This document shows positions 14,587 to 24,850 of a stretch of DNA of 64,000 bases, piece after piece. A model generated the notes under the pieces. The model searched no databases, was not told the DNA's origin, and saw only the letters and a program-made list of their open reading frames with translations. Where the stretch lies: the NCBI GenBank assembly GCA_964036155.1, contig OZ038422.1, positions 31,271,201 to 31,335,200 on the forward strand, in the 5' to 3' direction. This DNA comes from Diploscapter coronatus. Its lineage: Eukaryota; Nematoda; Chromadorea; Rhabditida; Rhabditidae. Each line of letters starts with the position of its first letter. Within the stretch, counting starts at the first letter, position 1. Position numbers and translations under genes: made by a program.

Positions 14587-14616
14587 ATCGGCAGTTTCTC
14601 GCGAGAAACTGCCGAT
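14587..14616. repeat. Perfect 30-bp palindrome in the left transposon end
   Basis: Each half is 15 bp beginning ATCGGCAGTTTCTCG, with no spacer between the halves. It contains the same TCGGCAGTTT motif that recurs through the subterminal regions. Confidence 0.9.
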
Positions 14617-14958
14617 GAACTGCAAATCCGCATTCATTGGCATTTACCGGCATTCACTGGCATTTATCGGCAGTTTTCAATCGATCAGCAATCGATTTTC
14701 GAAAATCTTTGAGTCGAATTTCCGAACTTCTTCAACCTTTTTCTGCTTTCGTTCTTATTTGTTATTTCTCATATTTTAGTGATGTAAGCCTGCCTCTTGA
14801 AGGCTTTTGATTATTATCACTCACATTTAGCAACGCCAATAGTGAGCTTGATAATTTTGTAAAATCCTAAAATTTCAATCTCGAGATTGTTTCGAAAATT
14901 CTGCATGAATTTGGTATTTTCGAAGATTTTTTTCATTTCAGACGAGCTAATCTGAACG

Positions 14959-16142
14959 ATGCCTCGTCCACGTAGGTCTTCGCCTAGCCAAGTGGAAATA
15001 AGAAGGCGACAGGACACCGACTCAGGGTCAGCAGAAGAGTCGGAGGATAGCAACGGACAAGAACAAGGTTGGTCATGCCATCTAGAGTTGAGGCGAATTT
15101 CTATTTCGAAAAATTGTTTGCATCAAGAGCCTCGTACTTTAAGTGATTGTCAGTAAGGACCAAAATCGGTGTTTCCAGGGTCCGAAGATCTAGCTAATTT
15201 TCACATATATTGTTCAGTTTTTCACGCTGATTCTTGTGGTGCTATTCGTTTTTGGTAAAATGCAAGTGGGCGGAGTCATGCTAATTTCAAGTTTTTGCAC
15301 ACTACATGCCAAAAAATTCGTAAACTTCCTTATTTTTGAGCCAAATCGAGTGGGATTTTTTGCGTTAGATAGCCCATGAAAAACTCTGCAAATAATGTAA
15401 CTATGACCACCTGCTATCATCAACAATTTCCCACCAAAAATTTATTTCTAAAAACGCGATCCCAACCTATTCCAGTTTTTCACGATTTTGACCCCAACGA
15501 TAGGGAGAAAAGCCTGCTGGAAATGATCTTATTTGAAAGCCCATTCAATTCTGTGTAGAAGAATATAAATTTAATGAAAAAGATGGGGATCCTAGAGTCA
15601 AAAAATCGTCGAAAAAGTTTCCTATGGAATTATGGATTCGAAAGTTGTAAGTATTAGCCAAAATTCGGCCCGATTGGGTGAAACTGAAAAAGTTGAAGCA
15701 GTTCAACTGTCGGGATGTGAGCAAGATATTTGATTATTTGCAGAAACCATTGAGGCGGCAACACACATGGTCGAAATTTTGCATGACGATGACGAGTACA
15801 GGAAGCAGCACGGACTGATCTATGACTCGGTTCGCAAACAAACATCAACATTTCTGTAAGTTTTTGAAGAAATTTGTCTCATAGATAAAAGGATTTCAAT
15901 GCTTTTCTGGGATGTAAGAGTCAAATTTCAACGCTGTATCAGAGGTTAGAAGATTTGAAAACAGTGAAAACTTGGTGTAAATATAATCTCATTTTAATTC
16001 CAGTGACCATCGCAGAAAAGAGTGGCTTCTCCTCCACAGCCAGGAGGAAGCCCTCGAAGAAGTGAAGAAGATCAAAAAGAAATACGAGGAGTGGGCCAGA
16101 GCGTCCGAGGAGAATGCTGAACCCGGGGGGTCAGATATTTGA
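14959..16142 (+). CDS. Transposon-borne three-exon gene, acidic helical protein
   Basis: Exons 14959-15067, 15744-15855 and 16004-16142 have canonical GT/AG borders, matching phases and a stop, giving 119 residues. A TTTCAG acceptor at 14937-14941 lies 17 bases before the ATG. The product has a basic N-terminus (MPRPRR), a Ser/Glu-rich segment, then a predicted helical region (EAATHMVEILHDDDEYRKQH) and a highly charged Lys/Glu C-terminal helix that could form a coiled coil. I do not recognise the family, and it has no transposase catalytic motif. It sits wholly within an element with perfect TIRs, so it may be a captured host gene or an accessory gene of the element. Intact frames and splice sites argue that it is young or under selection. 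Expression is unknown. Confidence 0.65.
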
Positions 16143-16166
16143 GACTGCTGGCAGGCTAAACTTCTG

Positions 16167-16250
16167 AAATCTGGGAGGGGCCCAAATAAAAATTACTGTG
16201 ACGACAAATTAATTTACTGTCACAGTAATTTTTATGAGTCTCCCAGATTT
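16167..16250. repeat. Imperfect 84-bp hairpin after the transposon gene
   Basis: The arms are aaatctgggag plus ataaaaattactgtgac, mirrored by gtcacagtaatttttat plus ctcccagattt around a 14-base loop. It begins 25 bases after the stop codon and contains AATAAA (16185-16190), so it may form the 3' end of the transcript, or it may be a nested MITE. Confidence 0.8.
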
Positions 16251-16655
16251 AAGTTTTTTTTAAACTATTTATCTCAATCCTAAGTTTTTTCTGTTATTTA
16301 CTAGCCATACTTGATTGATCTCACATTTTCCGGTTAAAATTTCACTTTACTTCGATTACAACTTTTTTCGATTATTTGTTAATTTCCACAAGTGAATCAA
16401 TAAAGTTGTTTCATGTTGAAAAATGTCGATGCAATGCCTATCGTGTATAAACTGCCGGTCAATGCCGACAAATGCCAATGCGAATTGCCGATTGAAACGG
16501 ACAAATGCCGAAGAAAAAGTGCCGATCGAAACGGACGAATGCCGGTAATTGCCGACAGAAACGGACAAATGTCAATGCAAACTGCCTGTCCGCATCAGTA
16601 TACATGCGGACAGGCAGTTTTATAGCAAATGCGGACAGGCAGTTCTTACGCTGAG

Positions 16656-17239
16656 TGATGTCTGGCACAGAACCGTTTCATAAGGTTTATCATCGATCTG
16701 AACTAGGTTTTTGATGATATTTCATCTTTGAAGAGTTTTTTTTCCCATTTTTGGGGTTCCTTAACTACTACTTTTTGTTACATTCCGCACATTTGCAGAA
16801 GAGGAACTTGCACTCTTTAGTTCACAAGACCTTTTATTCTAATGAATTGATGGAATTTTTCCGATTTTCTTTCAAAATCAGTTATATTTTTGTTAGAATA
16901 AAAAAATTCAAATAAGCCTAAAACTATTTTAATTTTTATTCAAAATTAATATCGGCGCGATAACTAACACTTTGTTCTAATTATCATATTCATGCACTAA
17001 TTTCATCATGCTCTAATAAAATGACATTAATTTGATAGGAGCAAACGTTTCACTGGCATTTTCGATAAAGAAAAATTTATTCAGTCAAATCTATTTTTAC
17101 ACTTCATTCTAACGAATCATAATGTTTATAATTCTAAAAATCGACGATAAAACACTGGATGAAAAAGTCGACGTTAAGATGAAGTTTCTATAGAACTATT
17201 TAATGACCAGACCATCTTTGTTCAGTAAGTCGGTCATCT
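16656..17239. other. Spacer between transposon and NDUFA5 3' end
   Basis: AT-rich and without a recognisable gene. It probably includes the NDUFA5 3'UTR next to 17239. Confidence 0.4.
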
Positions 17240-20155
17240 TCAGATGGGCCAATCCCACTGGCCTTTCGGAGCGGGACCAACAAGCGGTTCCCACACTTTG
17301 TGCTCCAGCATGTTGATCGCCGTCTCCAGCTCGTATTCGGCCTGGAAATCATGCAAATCGGTTTCGAGAATTCTGTTGAAAAAATCAAAGGGTCATCAAA
17401 AATTTAAAGGTGATTATCTGATCTTCTTCTTCTTCTTTCTGTAGAATAACCATGAACAAGGTAGTGCGATGTTAAAACTTTAGAAACATCAAATTCGAAA
17501 CCGAAATTACTTCGTCTTTCAAAAAGAAAAATAGTCCAAGTTTGGAATGTATCGAAATAGAAAACCTCGCGCACATGTCTTATCATGAATTTCAACCTAA
17601 CCAAATGAGAATTTCGATAACTTTTGATTTGTGCAACTCCTTTCACGGTTAGTTAAATCAAAACTACCAAAAGCCCTATTCCAGAAACTTAAAATTAGTG
17701 AAATTTATTTAATTTTACAAAACTAGAACATTAAATTTGCTACCTGTTCGACGACCTCCTCGATCTGCCCCATGCCGATTTTCTCCTCGAGCTTCTGGAT
17801 GTCCGGCTCGGAATTCACCAGCGCCAGTCGCTGCTTCACGATCTGCAAAATGCTATTATTTTCGATAAAAATTGTACTTCGCTATGAAACACAATTATTT
17901 TTAGAGTGGTTAAGATTTAAAATTGAAATCTCACAATGATCTAAAAATTTGATCCCTCTAAGAATCTATGGTTTCCCGCCAAATTAGAATTCTTTCTTCC
18001 TGCAATTCGGCTCTTATGCTGAGAGAGTAAGAATATGATGACCCTTTTGACCTTTTGTCATCTGCCTGTGTAAAAGCAAAATCATATGTAAAACTTTGCC
18101 AAATAATTGGGAAAGGACTTGGAATTTAAAAAAAAAAAAAAAAAAAAACATGACTAGTATAAAAGTGAAAAATTTGTGATATTTGATTTTTGTTCAAAAC
18201 CATTATTTTTGTTGCGGAGAAGGAGTACTTCTTAAAATTTGCAGAATTTTAATTTAGATCAACATATCTCAAAAATAAAATTATATCAAATATATTTTTA
18301 AAATAATTTTTCCTCAAATGTTTGATTCTTTTTCGTTTTGCCATGTTGAAATCGCAAAAGACAAAGAGCCGACATGGTTAGAGAGCGCAGAGTACGGCCT
18401 TACTCTGCGTCTTTCGCCTCCCCTCTTCAGCGCTTTCCCAGCCCCTGCGGACGTGCGGTCGTGCCCGAGTGGTTAAGGGGTCAGACTCGAATATCCGTCC
18501 GGGTATACAGCAATCTGATGCGCATTGCGTGCACATGTTCGAATCATGTCGGCCGCGAACATTTTTGCCAAAATTCTCCGGTTCTTTTTGTTAAAATCAT
18601 TTTGTTCATGTATGTTTTAGGCTTTAAGCAAATATAGTAAAATCCTCGAAAAGCGTAATATATGCGGTCGTGCCCGAGTGGTTAAGGGGTCAGACTCGAA
18701 TGCCCTTCCGGATACAGTTATCTGATGCGCATTGCGTGCACATGTTCGAATCATGTCGGCCGCGAACACTTTTGCCAAAAATTCTTCGATTTACAAAAAA
18801 AATCATTTTGTTCATTTATATGACGTTCTAGACTTCCAGCTAGTATAATAATAAAATCCTCGAAAAGCGCAGTATGTGCGGTCGTGCCCGAGTGGTTAAG
18901 GGGTCAGACTCGAATGTCCTTCCGGATACAGTTATCTGATGCGCATTGCGTGCACATGTTCGAATCATGTCGGCCGCGAACATTTTTGCCTAAATTCTCC
19001 GGTTGCTTTTTTAAAACCGTTTGTGTTCATCTAGATGATGTTCTAAACCTTCAGAAAATATAATAATAAAATCCTTGAGAAAATGCAATTTTGTGCATTA
19101 CTTTAGGCATATATCAAGCGTATATCTAGTGAACATTTTGAGGAATCGACAGATCTAGGGAGAACTTTCGCCAGACGAAAAAAATTACGGGGGTAGGTCG
19201 CAGAGGGAATACTTTGTACGGGAAGGTAGATCGTAACACCGAAAATTTGCATTATTGATTGATCAGAAATGGCAAAATTTTGAAGAAAATATATAGGAGG
19301 CAGGTCGCAAGGGGTATCTGACAATCGTCCTCCCTGGGTCTGAGAATCGATAAAAGTAACCTTCAAGAGGTGTAGATCTTACAAAATAAGCTATTAAGGC
19401 TATATTATTGAAGAGTCCGAAATTTGGGAGGTTGAAAATGGAGGAGAAAAAATGATTTTAGGTCAGTCTCTCTGTTTCGCGTGCTATATCTCCATTCTTC
19501 TAATCATAGAAATATTCGTGCACCATTTTGCACCTTTCAGATTAAAGACCAAAACATGAAATGAAACATGATGTGTTGATGTTAAATTGAACGTGGTTGA
19601 GATTGAGCAGATTCTCTTGGAAAGCTCAATCATGCATCCTTATTCAGTTTAACGTGGTAAAGCATCTTCTAAACTAGACAAGAGGATCTGATCTTGATGC
19701 TTTAGAAGGTAAATTTCGGACGAACAACGGTCATGTAACATTTAAAAAATCATTAACTAAAAAACTCAAAAAAGTAAACCCGACCTGTTCAGTGAATCTG
19801 CGATAGACGGCGTCCTGAGGCATCTGTTCGAGAACGCGCAGAATGCGGCCGTAGGCAACTTTGAGCGAGTGGTGAGGCGTCTCGTCCACCCACAGTCCGG
19901 TCAGGCCCGTCGTCTGAATCAGAAATTTACTTGAACTTTGTCGTCATATTTGAAACAAGTTGATAGGAAACTGGCTTTTTCAACAAAGTAAAAGTCTCAT
20001 TTTAGGATGAAAAATCAATATACCTGTTTGAAGTGTTTGGGGTCGACTTGGGCCATTTTGTCCTTGTACCTGTTGATGAAGGGATTCTGGTGCATGGGTC
20101 GTTTGGAACTCAGCGACAAGGAGCGACCTGCCACCTGTAGCAGACGGGACGACAT
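17240..20155 (-). CDS. NDUFA5: NADH dehydrogenase 1 alpha subcomplex subunit 5
   Basis: Four exons (20155-20024, 19913-19785, 17842-17744, 17341-17240), all in phase 0, give 153 residues. The protein is a peripheral subunit of the matrix arm of respiratory complex I. Diagnostic stretches are TTGLTGLWVDETPH, RILRVLEQMPQDAVYR, FTEQIVKQRLALV, EPDIQKLEEKIGMGQIEEV and the end WEPLVGPAPKGQWDWPI, which follows human NDUFA5 to the last residue. The N-terminal extension (MSSRLLQVAGRSLSLSSKR) is basic and serine-rich, like a mitochondrial targeting peptide. A TTTCTAG acceptor lies about 15 bases upstream of the ATG. Intron 2 is unusually large (1942 bp) and holds three tRNA genes on the opposite strand. 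The exon 2 donor is GTCGGG, which is non-consensus. Confidence 0.96.
18378..18413. repeat. Short hairpin before the tRNA array
   Basis: An inverted repeat, gcgcagagta...ttactctgcgt, flanks a few bases in the NDUFA5 intron just upstream of the first tRNA-Ser. Role unknown. Confidence 0.4.
18455..18557 (+). tRNA. tRNA-Ser (anticodon CGA), copy 1, intron-containing
   Basis: The acceptor stem GCGGTCG/CGGCCGC is closed and followed by discriminator G, as in serine tRNAs. The D arm is CCCGAGTGGTTAAGGGG, the T arm is ACATG-TTCGAAT-CATGT, and there is a long variable arm. The anticodon stem TCAGA/TCTGA brackets a loop with CGA at 34-36, followed by an intron of about 21 nt after position 37. It lies in NDUFA5 intron 2, antisense to that gene. 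The intron differs from those of copies 2 and 3. Confidence 0.93.
18664..18764 (+). tRNA. tRNA-Ser (anticodon CGA), copy 2, intron-containing
   Basis: Outside the intron the mature sequence is identical to copy 1. The intron is about 19 nt (tgcccttccggatacagtt). The flanks, including an aaaatcctcgaaaagcg stretch before the gene, are shared with copy 3, so the unit was duplicated in tandem. Confidence 0.93.
18878..18978 (+). tRNA. tRNA-Ser (anticodon CGA), copy 3, intron-containing
   Basis: Same tRNA as copies 1 and 2. Its 19-nt intron differs from copy 2 by one base. Acceptor, D, anticodon, variable and T stems are all intact, so all three copies look functional. Confidence 0.93.
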
Positions 20156-20884
20156 CTTTGAAAGGGAAACTAGAAATACCCAGTCGGTCTGAATAAGGTC
20201 AAATTAATTTGAACAAGAAATATGAATTTCAGATATTTCAGCGTTCCAAAACGCGTACCCTTCAGATAAAAAAAACCATGAAAATAATGCCCTTTATCAC
20301 AATTCATATGTCAGTAAATAAATAAATTATCAACAGTTCAAATTATTACAGCAATTTCAAGAGGTGAGAATAAGTAGAAAACTACATGAAATTAGAAAAA
20401 TGCCTCCAAATAAGATAAAAATTTAAAAACAAAAATACCCACAAATAAATAATGATGATTGAGATACAGAACCCTTATGAACTTTTCAGAGTAGAAGGGA
20501 TAATTTCGATGATTCGATTTCAGAAGATATGCCCATTTCAGAAACGAAATTACATCGATGTGTTGTTTCATTGGAAAATCACAGAAATTGAAAGTCCTAC
20601 GTTTTCGCAAGAGAAATTTTGTTTGAGGAGAATTATTGTACGCTCACAAAAAATTTAAAGAAAAGTAAATTCAAGGATGGAGTAACAGGGTCTATAGTTT
20701 TTGGTAAGAAAAAGACGAGGAAAGACTCCATAGATTTACACTCCTTGATACTTTTTGTGAGTTCACAAGACATGGCAGAATTTTACGAATCAGTTATTGT
20801 TGAAAAGAATCTTCGAAAGTATCAGAATAATCACAGCTAGTTCATTTTCATCTCATCTTATAAGCGCGTCATTCTACCTCCCTT
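20156..20884. other. Spacer between RUFY and NDUFA5
   Basis: This 729-bp interval between two same-strand genes is longer than a typical nematode operon spacer. No gene is visible. It should include the RUFY 3'UTR and the NDUFA5 promoter or leader acceptor. Confidence 0.4.
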
Positions 20885-23800
20885 TCAATGTGCCTGTTCA
20901 TCGACCGATCTTCTCCTTGCCGTGTTTGCTCCCTGTCGATTCTTCAGAAGACTGAAGCAAGTGTCGCAGACTCGAGCTGGCTTGGGATTGGAAGGCAGTT
21001 TTACTCGGCCTTCGCTGCACGTCGCACAGAAGATTGAGCCACAGTATCTGAAACAAGACAATGTTTTTCAGTAGAATCGAATTTTCAAAGAAAAGGATGA
21101 TTCTGATCATTTGCTAGAACTGTTCAAATAGGTGAAAGTAATAATTTCTAGGCGAATCTTTTGGATAGTAGCATCTATAAGTGGGATGGTATAAAATGAA
21201 ACATTTATGAATCAGAATTTTATTTCGTTTTGTTTGAGAGTGGGTAAAGTTTGCTAGCAATATGAATTTGTTAGAAATATGAAGAATAAAATTGACAAAC
21301 CTGCAATGGTGTTTTCTCCTGCTGACAGTAAATTTCTCCTGACACCCTCTGCAGTCGTGCACATTCGCGTCCTCTTCCCACTTCGCGTCTGTCAGAGGCA
21401 GCAGTTCTTCTGCTAATTCCAACATTCGCATTTTCGATCTCAAAATTCTCTGTTAATTCAGCATCTTCAGAAAAAATGATAGTGAGAAATTTCAATTCAA
21501 TTTTCGATTTCTTGTAGTGATTATTTCAGGTTATGAATACTTTCTTCACGAAAAATGGAAAGAAAAGAGGATAAAAAATTAGCATTTGGTAGGAAAGTAC
21601 TCATATCATATTTGGGGCGAATTGCACTCGATCGTTGGAGAAAAATATTCGCAGTTTTTGTATCGTTTTTCCCGAAATAGAAATCTCTTACTCGCTAAGT
21701 TGTCCCCCGACTTCCTGTAGAGCCCTCTCCGCATCGACAGCTCGTCTCTCTGCTATTTCCAATTGAGACTTCAGATCGGCTATTTCCACTTTCAGAAAGG
21801 GCACTTCCTTGACGAGGCCTTCCATCGACTCCATTTGTCGCTTGTAATTCGTGCTTTCTTCGGTTACCTGAAAAGTGATCATTGAGGGTGCGCTCATACT
21901 TTTGACGTCGTGTCAGTGTCAAGACAAAGAAACAGCATGAAAGAGGAGAGGGAGAAAAGATCGTGTCGACACGAGTGCCAAAATTTCTTGACATCGAACG
22001 GTTTTGATGTCAAATTTCTCGATTTTTTGTCATTTGTTAAAAGGCATTGTGTATTTGTCTGCTCTGTTCTCTCTCATTTATGTCCGTTATTTTTTGGCAT
22101 TTGACATTGACACGATGTCAAAAGTATGAACGCACCCTGAAGCTCCTTTGAAAATTTTGAACATTTTTGGGGTTGGAAGAGATTTTATCGAAAGAAAACT
22201 ACGACGAAATCATAATATTTTGGTAAAAATCATCTATAGCCAAAATTCCTGTCGAATATTATGCAATGTCTTGAATCAAAATTACCAAATGAAAAATTCT
22301 GGAGATCGTTTGATTTCAGAAAGAAAGAAGTTTCTGGAAACAATACAACAAATATAGTTACCTTAGCCAACTCCTGCTGTTTCTGCTCCAAATCGACCAG
22401 CATCTGAGCGTACTGCTCGTATTTCTTGTGCAGTTCTTCACGAACCGTGTTTTCCTGCTGCTTATTACTGTTCAGCTTTGTCATCGCTTCTTCATTTTTG
22501 CTCATTAGAGAATTTAGGTTCTCGTTCAATTTCGACTTTTCCTGAAAAAAATGAATCTATATTCTATGAAGAACAAATCGCTATGCTTACAGAAGAATGT
22601 AAAAATCTACAACGTCTCTTCTTTCAAATGTTATTGTCATATCAAAAAGTCAAAATGAGCCAAGTTCTGTTTTTTTTCAAAATCACTCACCTGATTATGT
22701 ATTTCTTTCTGCCAAAGAAAGTCCTTCTCCAATTTCTGAACCTGATCCTCAGCCAGTCGCAGCTTGTCATACAAATCTGCATTCAGTTTCTTCGTGTCCA
22801 TCAATTGTTGTTGAGTTAGATGAATTGTGTCTTCACGTTCAACTATCTGAATTTTTTTCAGTTTTCTAGCAAAATTTTACGTCTGTAACAAAGTACAGAA
22901 AGATGTTATTCTTATCAATTTTCTGGCTTGATGAAATTTGAACCAAAAATTTGTAATGTAATTTACCTGTGCCAATAGTCGTTCCCTTTCATCGCTGAAA
23001 CCGTTCTTCAAAGACGGAGAAGTTGAATGTCTCGGTGAATCAACTGCATCTTCCAAACCTCGGAATGAGACCATCTAAAATACTTGAATTGTTGAATTTT
23101 CTAGAAAATCTGCATACTTCCTGCTCGAAAATGATCGACCCGGATTTAGCATCGCTATCAACAGAATTGAATCGTTTGTTCAGATTGTCCAAATTTGATC
23201 TATAAATTTAAATTTCTTTAGAAGAATTGAGCATTAGAAGTGGATAAAATTCAGAAAGAGGGTGTTTTCTGAGTTGTGAATGCAATTTGAAAACACCTTC
23301 AACCTTGAATCTCAATTAGCCCCTGCTAAATAGGAAAAACTCACTGAAGCTGTCGGTTCCGTTCTTCCAAGTACAGATTCTGTTCCTTCAGAGCCTTTCT
23401 CTCCTTCTCGAATGCACTCGTCGGTTGAGAGATTTCAGGCTTTGATTCCTCGGTTGAAATTGTGGGAAGACGAATGTACAGAGACAAATCAACGCTCAAG
23501 GGTTGCTCCTGAACTTGAATAATTTGAACAAATCCGATTTTTCTGAAAGAATACAAAAAGAAGGTTGATGAATTTCAGAAGGTTACAAAACCGTCCGATT
23601 TTTCTACTTTAAACTTTAAATTTAAAGAAGAAATCAAGAGAATAAAAATCCAACCTGTAGATGCTCGTACTCAAGTGACAATTCGCAATCGACAACGTTC
23701 AGTCCGAGCAAAGCGCCGGTTAATTGAACTGCATCTTCTTGTCTCAATAAAGCCCAGGGCTCGTAAAAGTCGCTAGAAAATAAAAGAAATGCTGTGATAA

Positions 23801-24850
23801 AAACGAAGATTTCATCCACCTAGTCAAGCTGGAATTTGTGATAACCGTGAAGAAGTCGAACAATTTCTTCTGCATTATAGTTAGCCGTAAAAATGCTCGG
23901 ATTTTTGTGATTGGGGACCTAAAAAAGAAAAAAAAAGTCAAATTTAGGAAAAGCATCATACAGAAGAGATTCGATTTGATCGATGCAATTGGCCGTCTCT
24001 TGCATGGCATTATCAGTCTTGCTGATTCGCACCAAGGCCAGCCACATTTCTGCATCCGGACTGCGAAGGGGGAGCAGGGATTTCGATGCTGAAGTTATAA
24101 ATTTTGAAGATTAAGACGAAATAGATTATGGTTAATTTTCTATCTCAACCATACGATTTTATTTGAAACAAAAAAAAGCGAATTCGTAAATAGGAATCTA
24201 AATAAGCTCTAAGATTTGGAGTTGTGTCTTACGAGTAAATCCGAAGATGAAAATTTGCGACTTTTGTAAAAACGGTAAACAATTTCCATTCATTTTGAAC
24301 TTGATTTATTTTATTAATAATAATTTTGCGAGAAACTCTTCAAAAGCGCCTACTTTTGTTCCTGAATCCATGCCACAGGATCTTCTCGAGCATCATGAGC
24401 AAGTCGGACAATTGCTGCGTTTCGCCTTCGACCGTTGGCGAGTAGGGCACCATGTACGTCTCGAGGAATGAGCGCAGCACCAAACGAGATATCGTGAGCA
24501 GATTGGAGCGCTCGTTTTCTGAAATAGGTAATTTGCAAATTGGTTTGAATGGGGTTTGGGAATGATGATTTGTGAGCAGGATGAATAAAATACACTACTC
24601 CAAACTCGCAGACTTCAAGAAGAATTGAGAACTTGCTTCTAAGTTTGGCAAATTTGTCCATGATTTGGAGATAGAAAATTAGTTTTCTACACGTCTAATT
24701 CCGTCATGGAAGTTGACTTCTAATTGAAAAATGAATAATAAAATAGAGAAACATGATACATGATGTACCTCTATGGATCTTCTCTGCTCTGCTCAGGCGT
24801 TGTGGTTCATTCAGCGCAGCTATCAGACCCGTTGCCGAAAATATACTCAT
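20885..24850 (-). CDS. RUN and FYVE domain-containing protein (RUFY family)
   Basis: Thirteen exons give 585 residues, close to vertebrate RUFY1/2: 24850-24769, 24518-24354, 24088-23962, 23918-23820, 23772-23655, 23508-23345, 23199-23118, 23074-22967, 22846-22691, 22541-22362, 21867-21692, 21438-21301 and 21047-20885. Residues 1 to about 215 form the RUN domain ([38 protein letters not shown]). A long coiled coil follows. A C-terminal FYVE finger has the W..D, RRKHHCR and RVC signatures that bind PI3P. RUFY proteins tether early endosomes and Arl8/Rab vesicles. The start codon abuts a TTTCAG acceptor, suggesting trans-splicing or a 5'UTR intron. Two junctions needed phase to resolve: exon 6 uses GTTCAG before EQPLS, and exon 12 uses the weak TTTTGAG acceptor; an AACAG 11 bases upstream breaks the frame. 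Confidence 0.93.
21885..22138. mobile_element. 254-bp MITE in RUFY intron 10
   Basis: The ends are inverted copies of about 38 bp with few mismatches, beginning AGGGTGCGCTCATACTTTTG on the left and its AGGGTGCGTTCATACTTTTG counterpart on the right. The interior has no coding capacity. It lies about 17 bp from the exon 11 acceptor. No clear target duplication was found, so the superfamily is undecided (hAT-like CAGGG end on one side only). Confidence 0.8.

Larger units (their letters stand above)
14518..16655. mobile_element. Non-autonomous DNA transposon with perfect 26-bp TIRs
   Basis: The two ends are perfect inverted copies of 26 bp beginning CTCAGCGTAAGAACTGCCTG. Inside each end are many short GCCGA and ATGCC motifs in both orientations (14545-14680 and 16420-16640), like the subterminal transposase-binding repeats of hAT or P-type elements. 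A further inverted pair of the TIR core lies at 16583-16620. No transposase is encoded in the 2138 bp. Instead the element carries a spliced 119-residue gene on the plus strand. No matching target duplication is seen beside the TIRs, so the exact ends or an old deletion are uncertain. Confidence 0.8.
18455..19085. repeat. Tandem array of about 210-bp tRNA-Ser units
   Basis: The tRNA starts are 209 and 214 bp apart, and the spacers share the stretch aaaatcctcgaaaagcg before each unit. A diverged copy of that spacer (aaaatccttgagaaaatgc) follows the third tRNA and marks the right edge of the array. Confidence 0.85.

Noticed and set aside
20156..20884. RUFY-NDUFA5 as a nematode-type operon
   Set aside because: Same strand, but the 729-bp spacer is far longer than usual operon spacers and the functions are unrelated.
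23820..23918. Reading RUFY exon 4 in the frame that ends in TAG
   Set aside because: The +1 frame gives [13 protein letters not shown], which matches RUFY, and joins in phase on both sides, so there is no premature stop.
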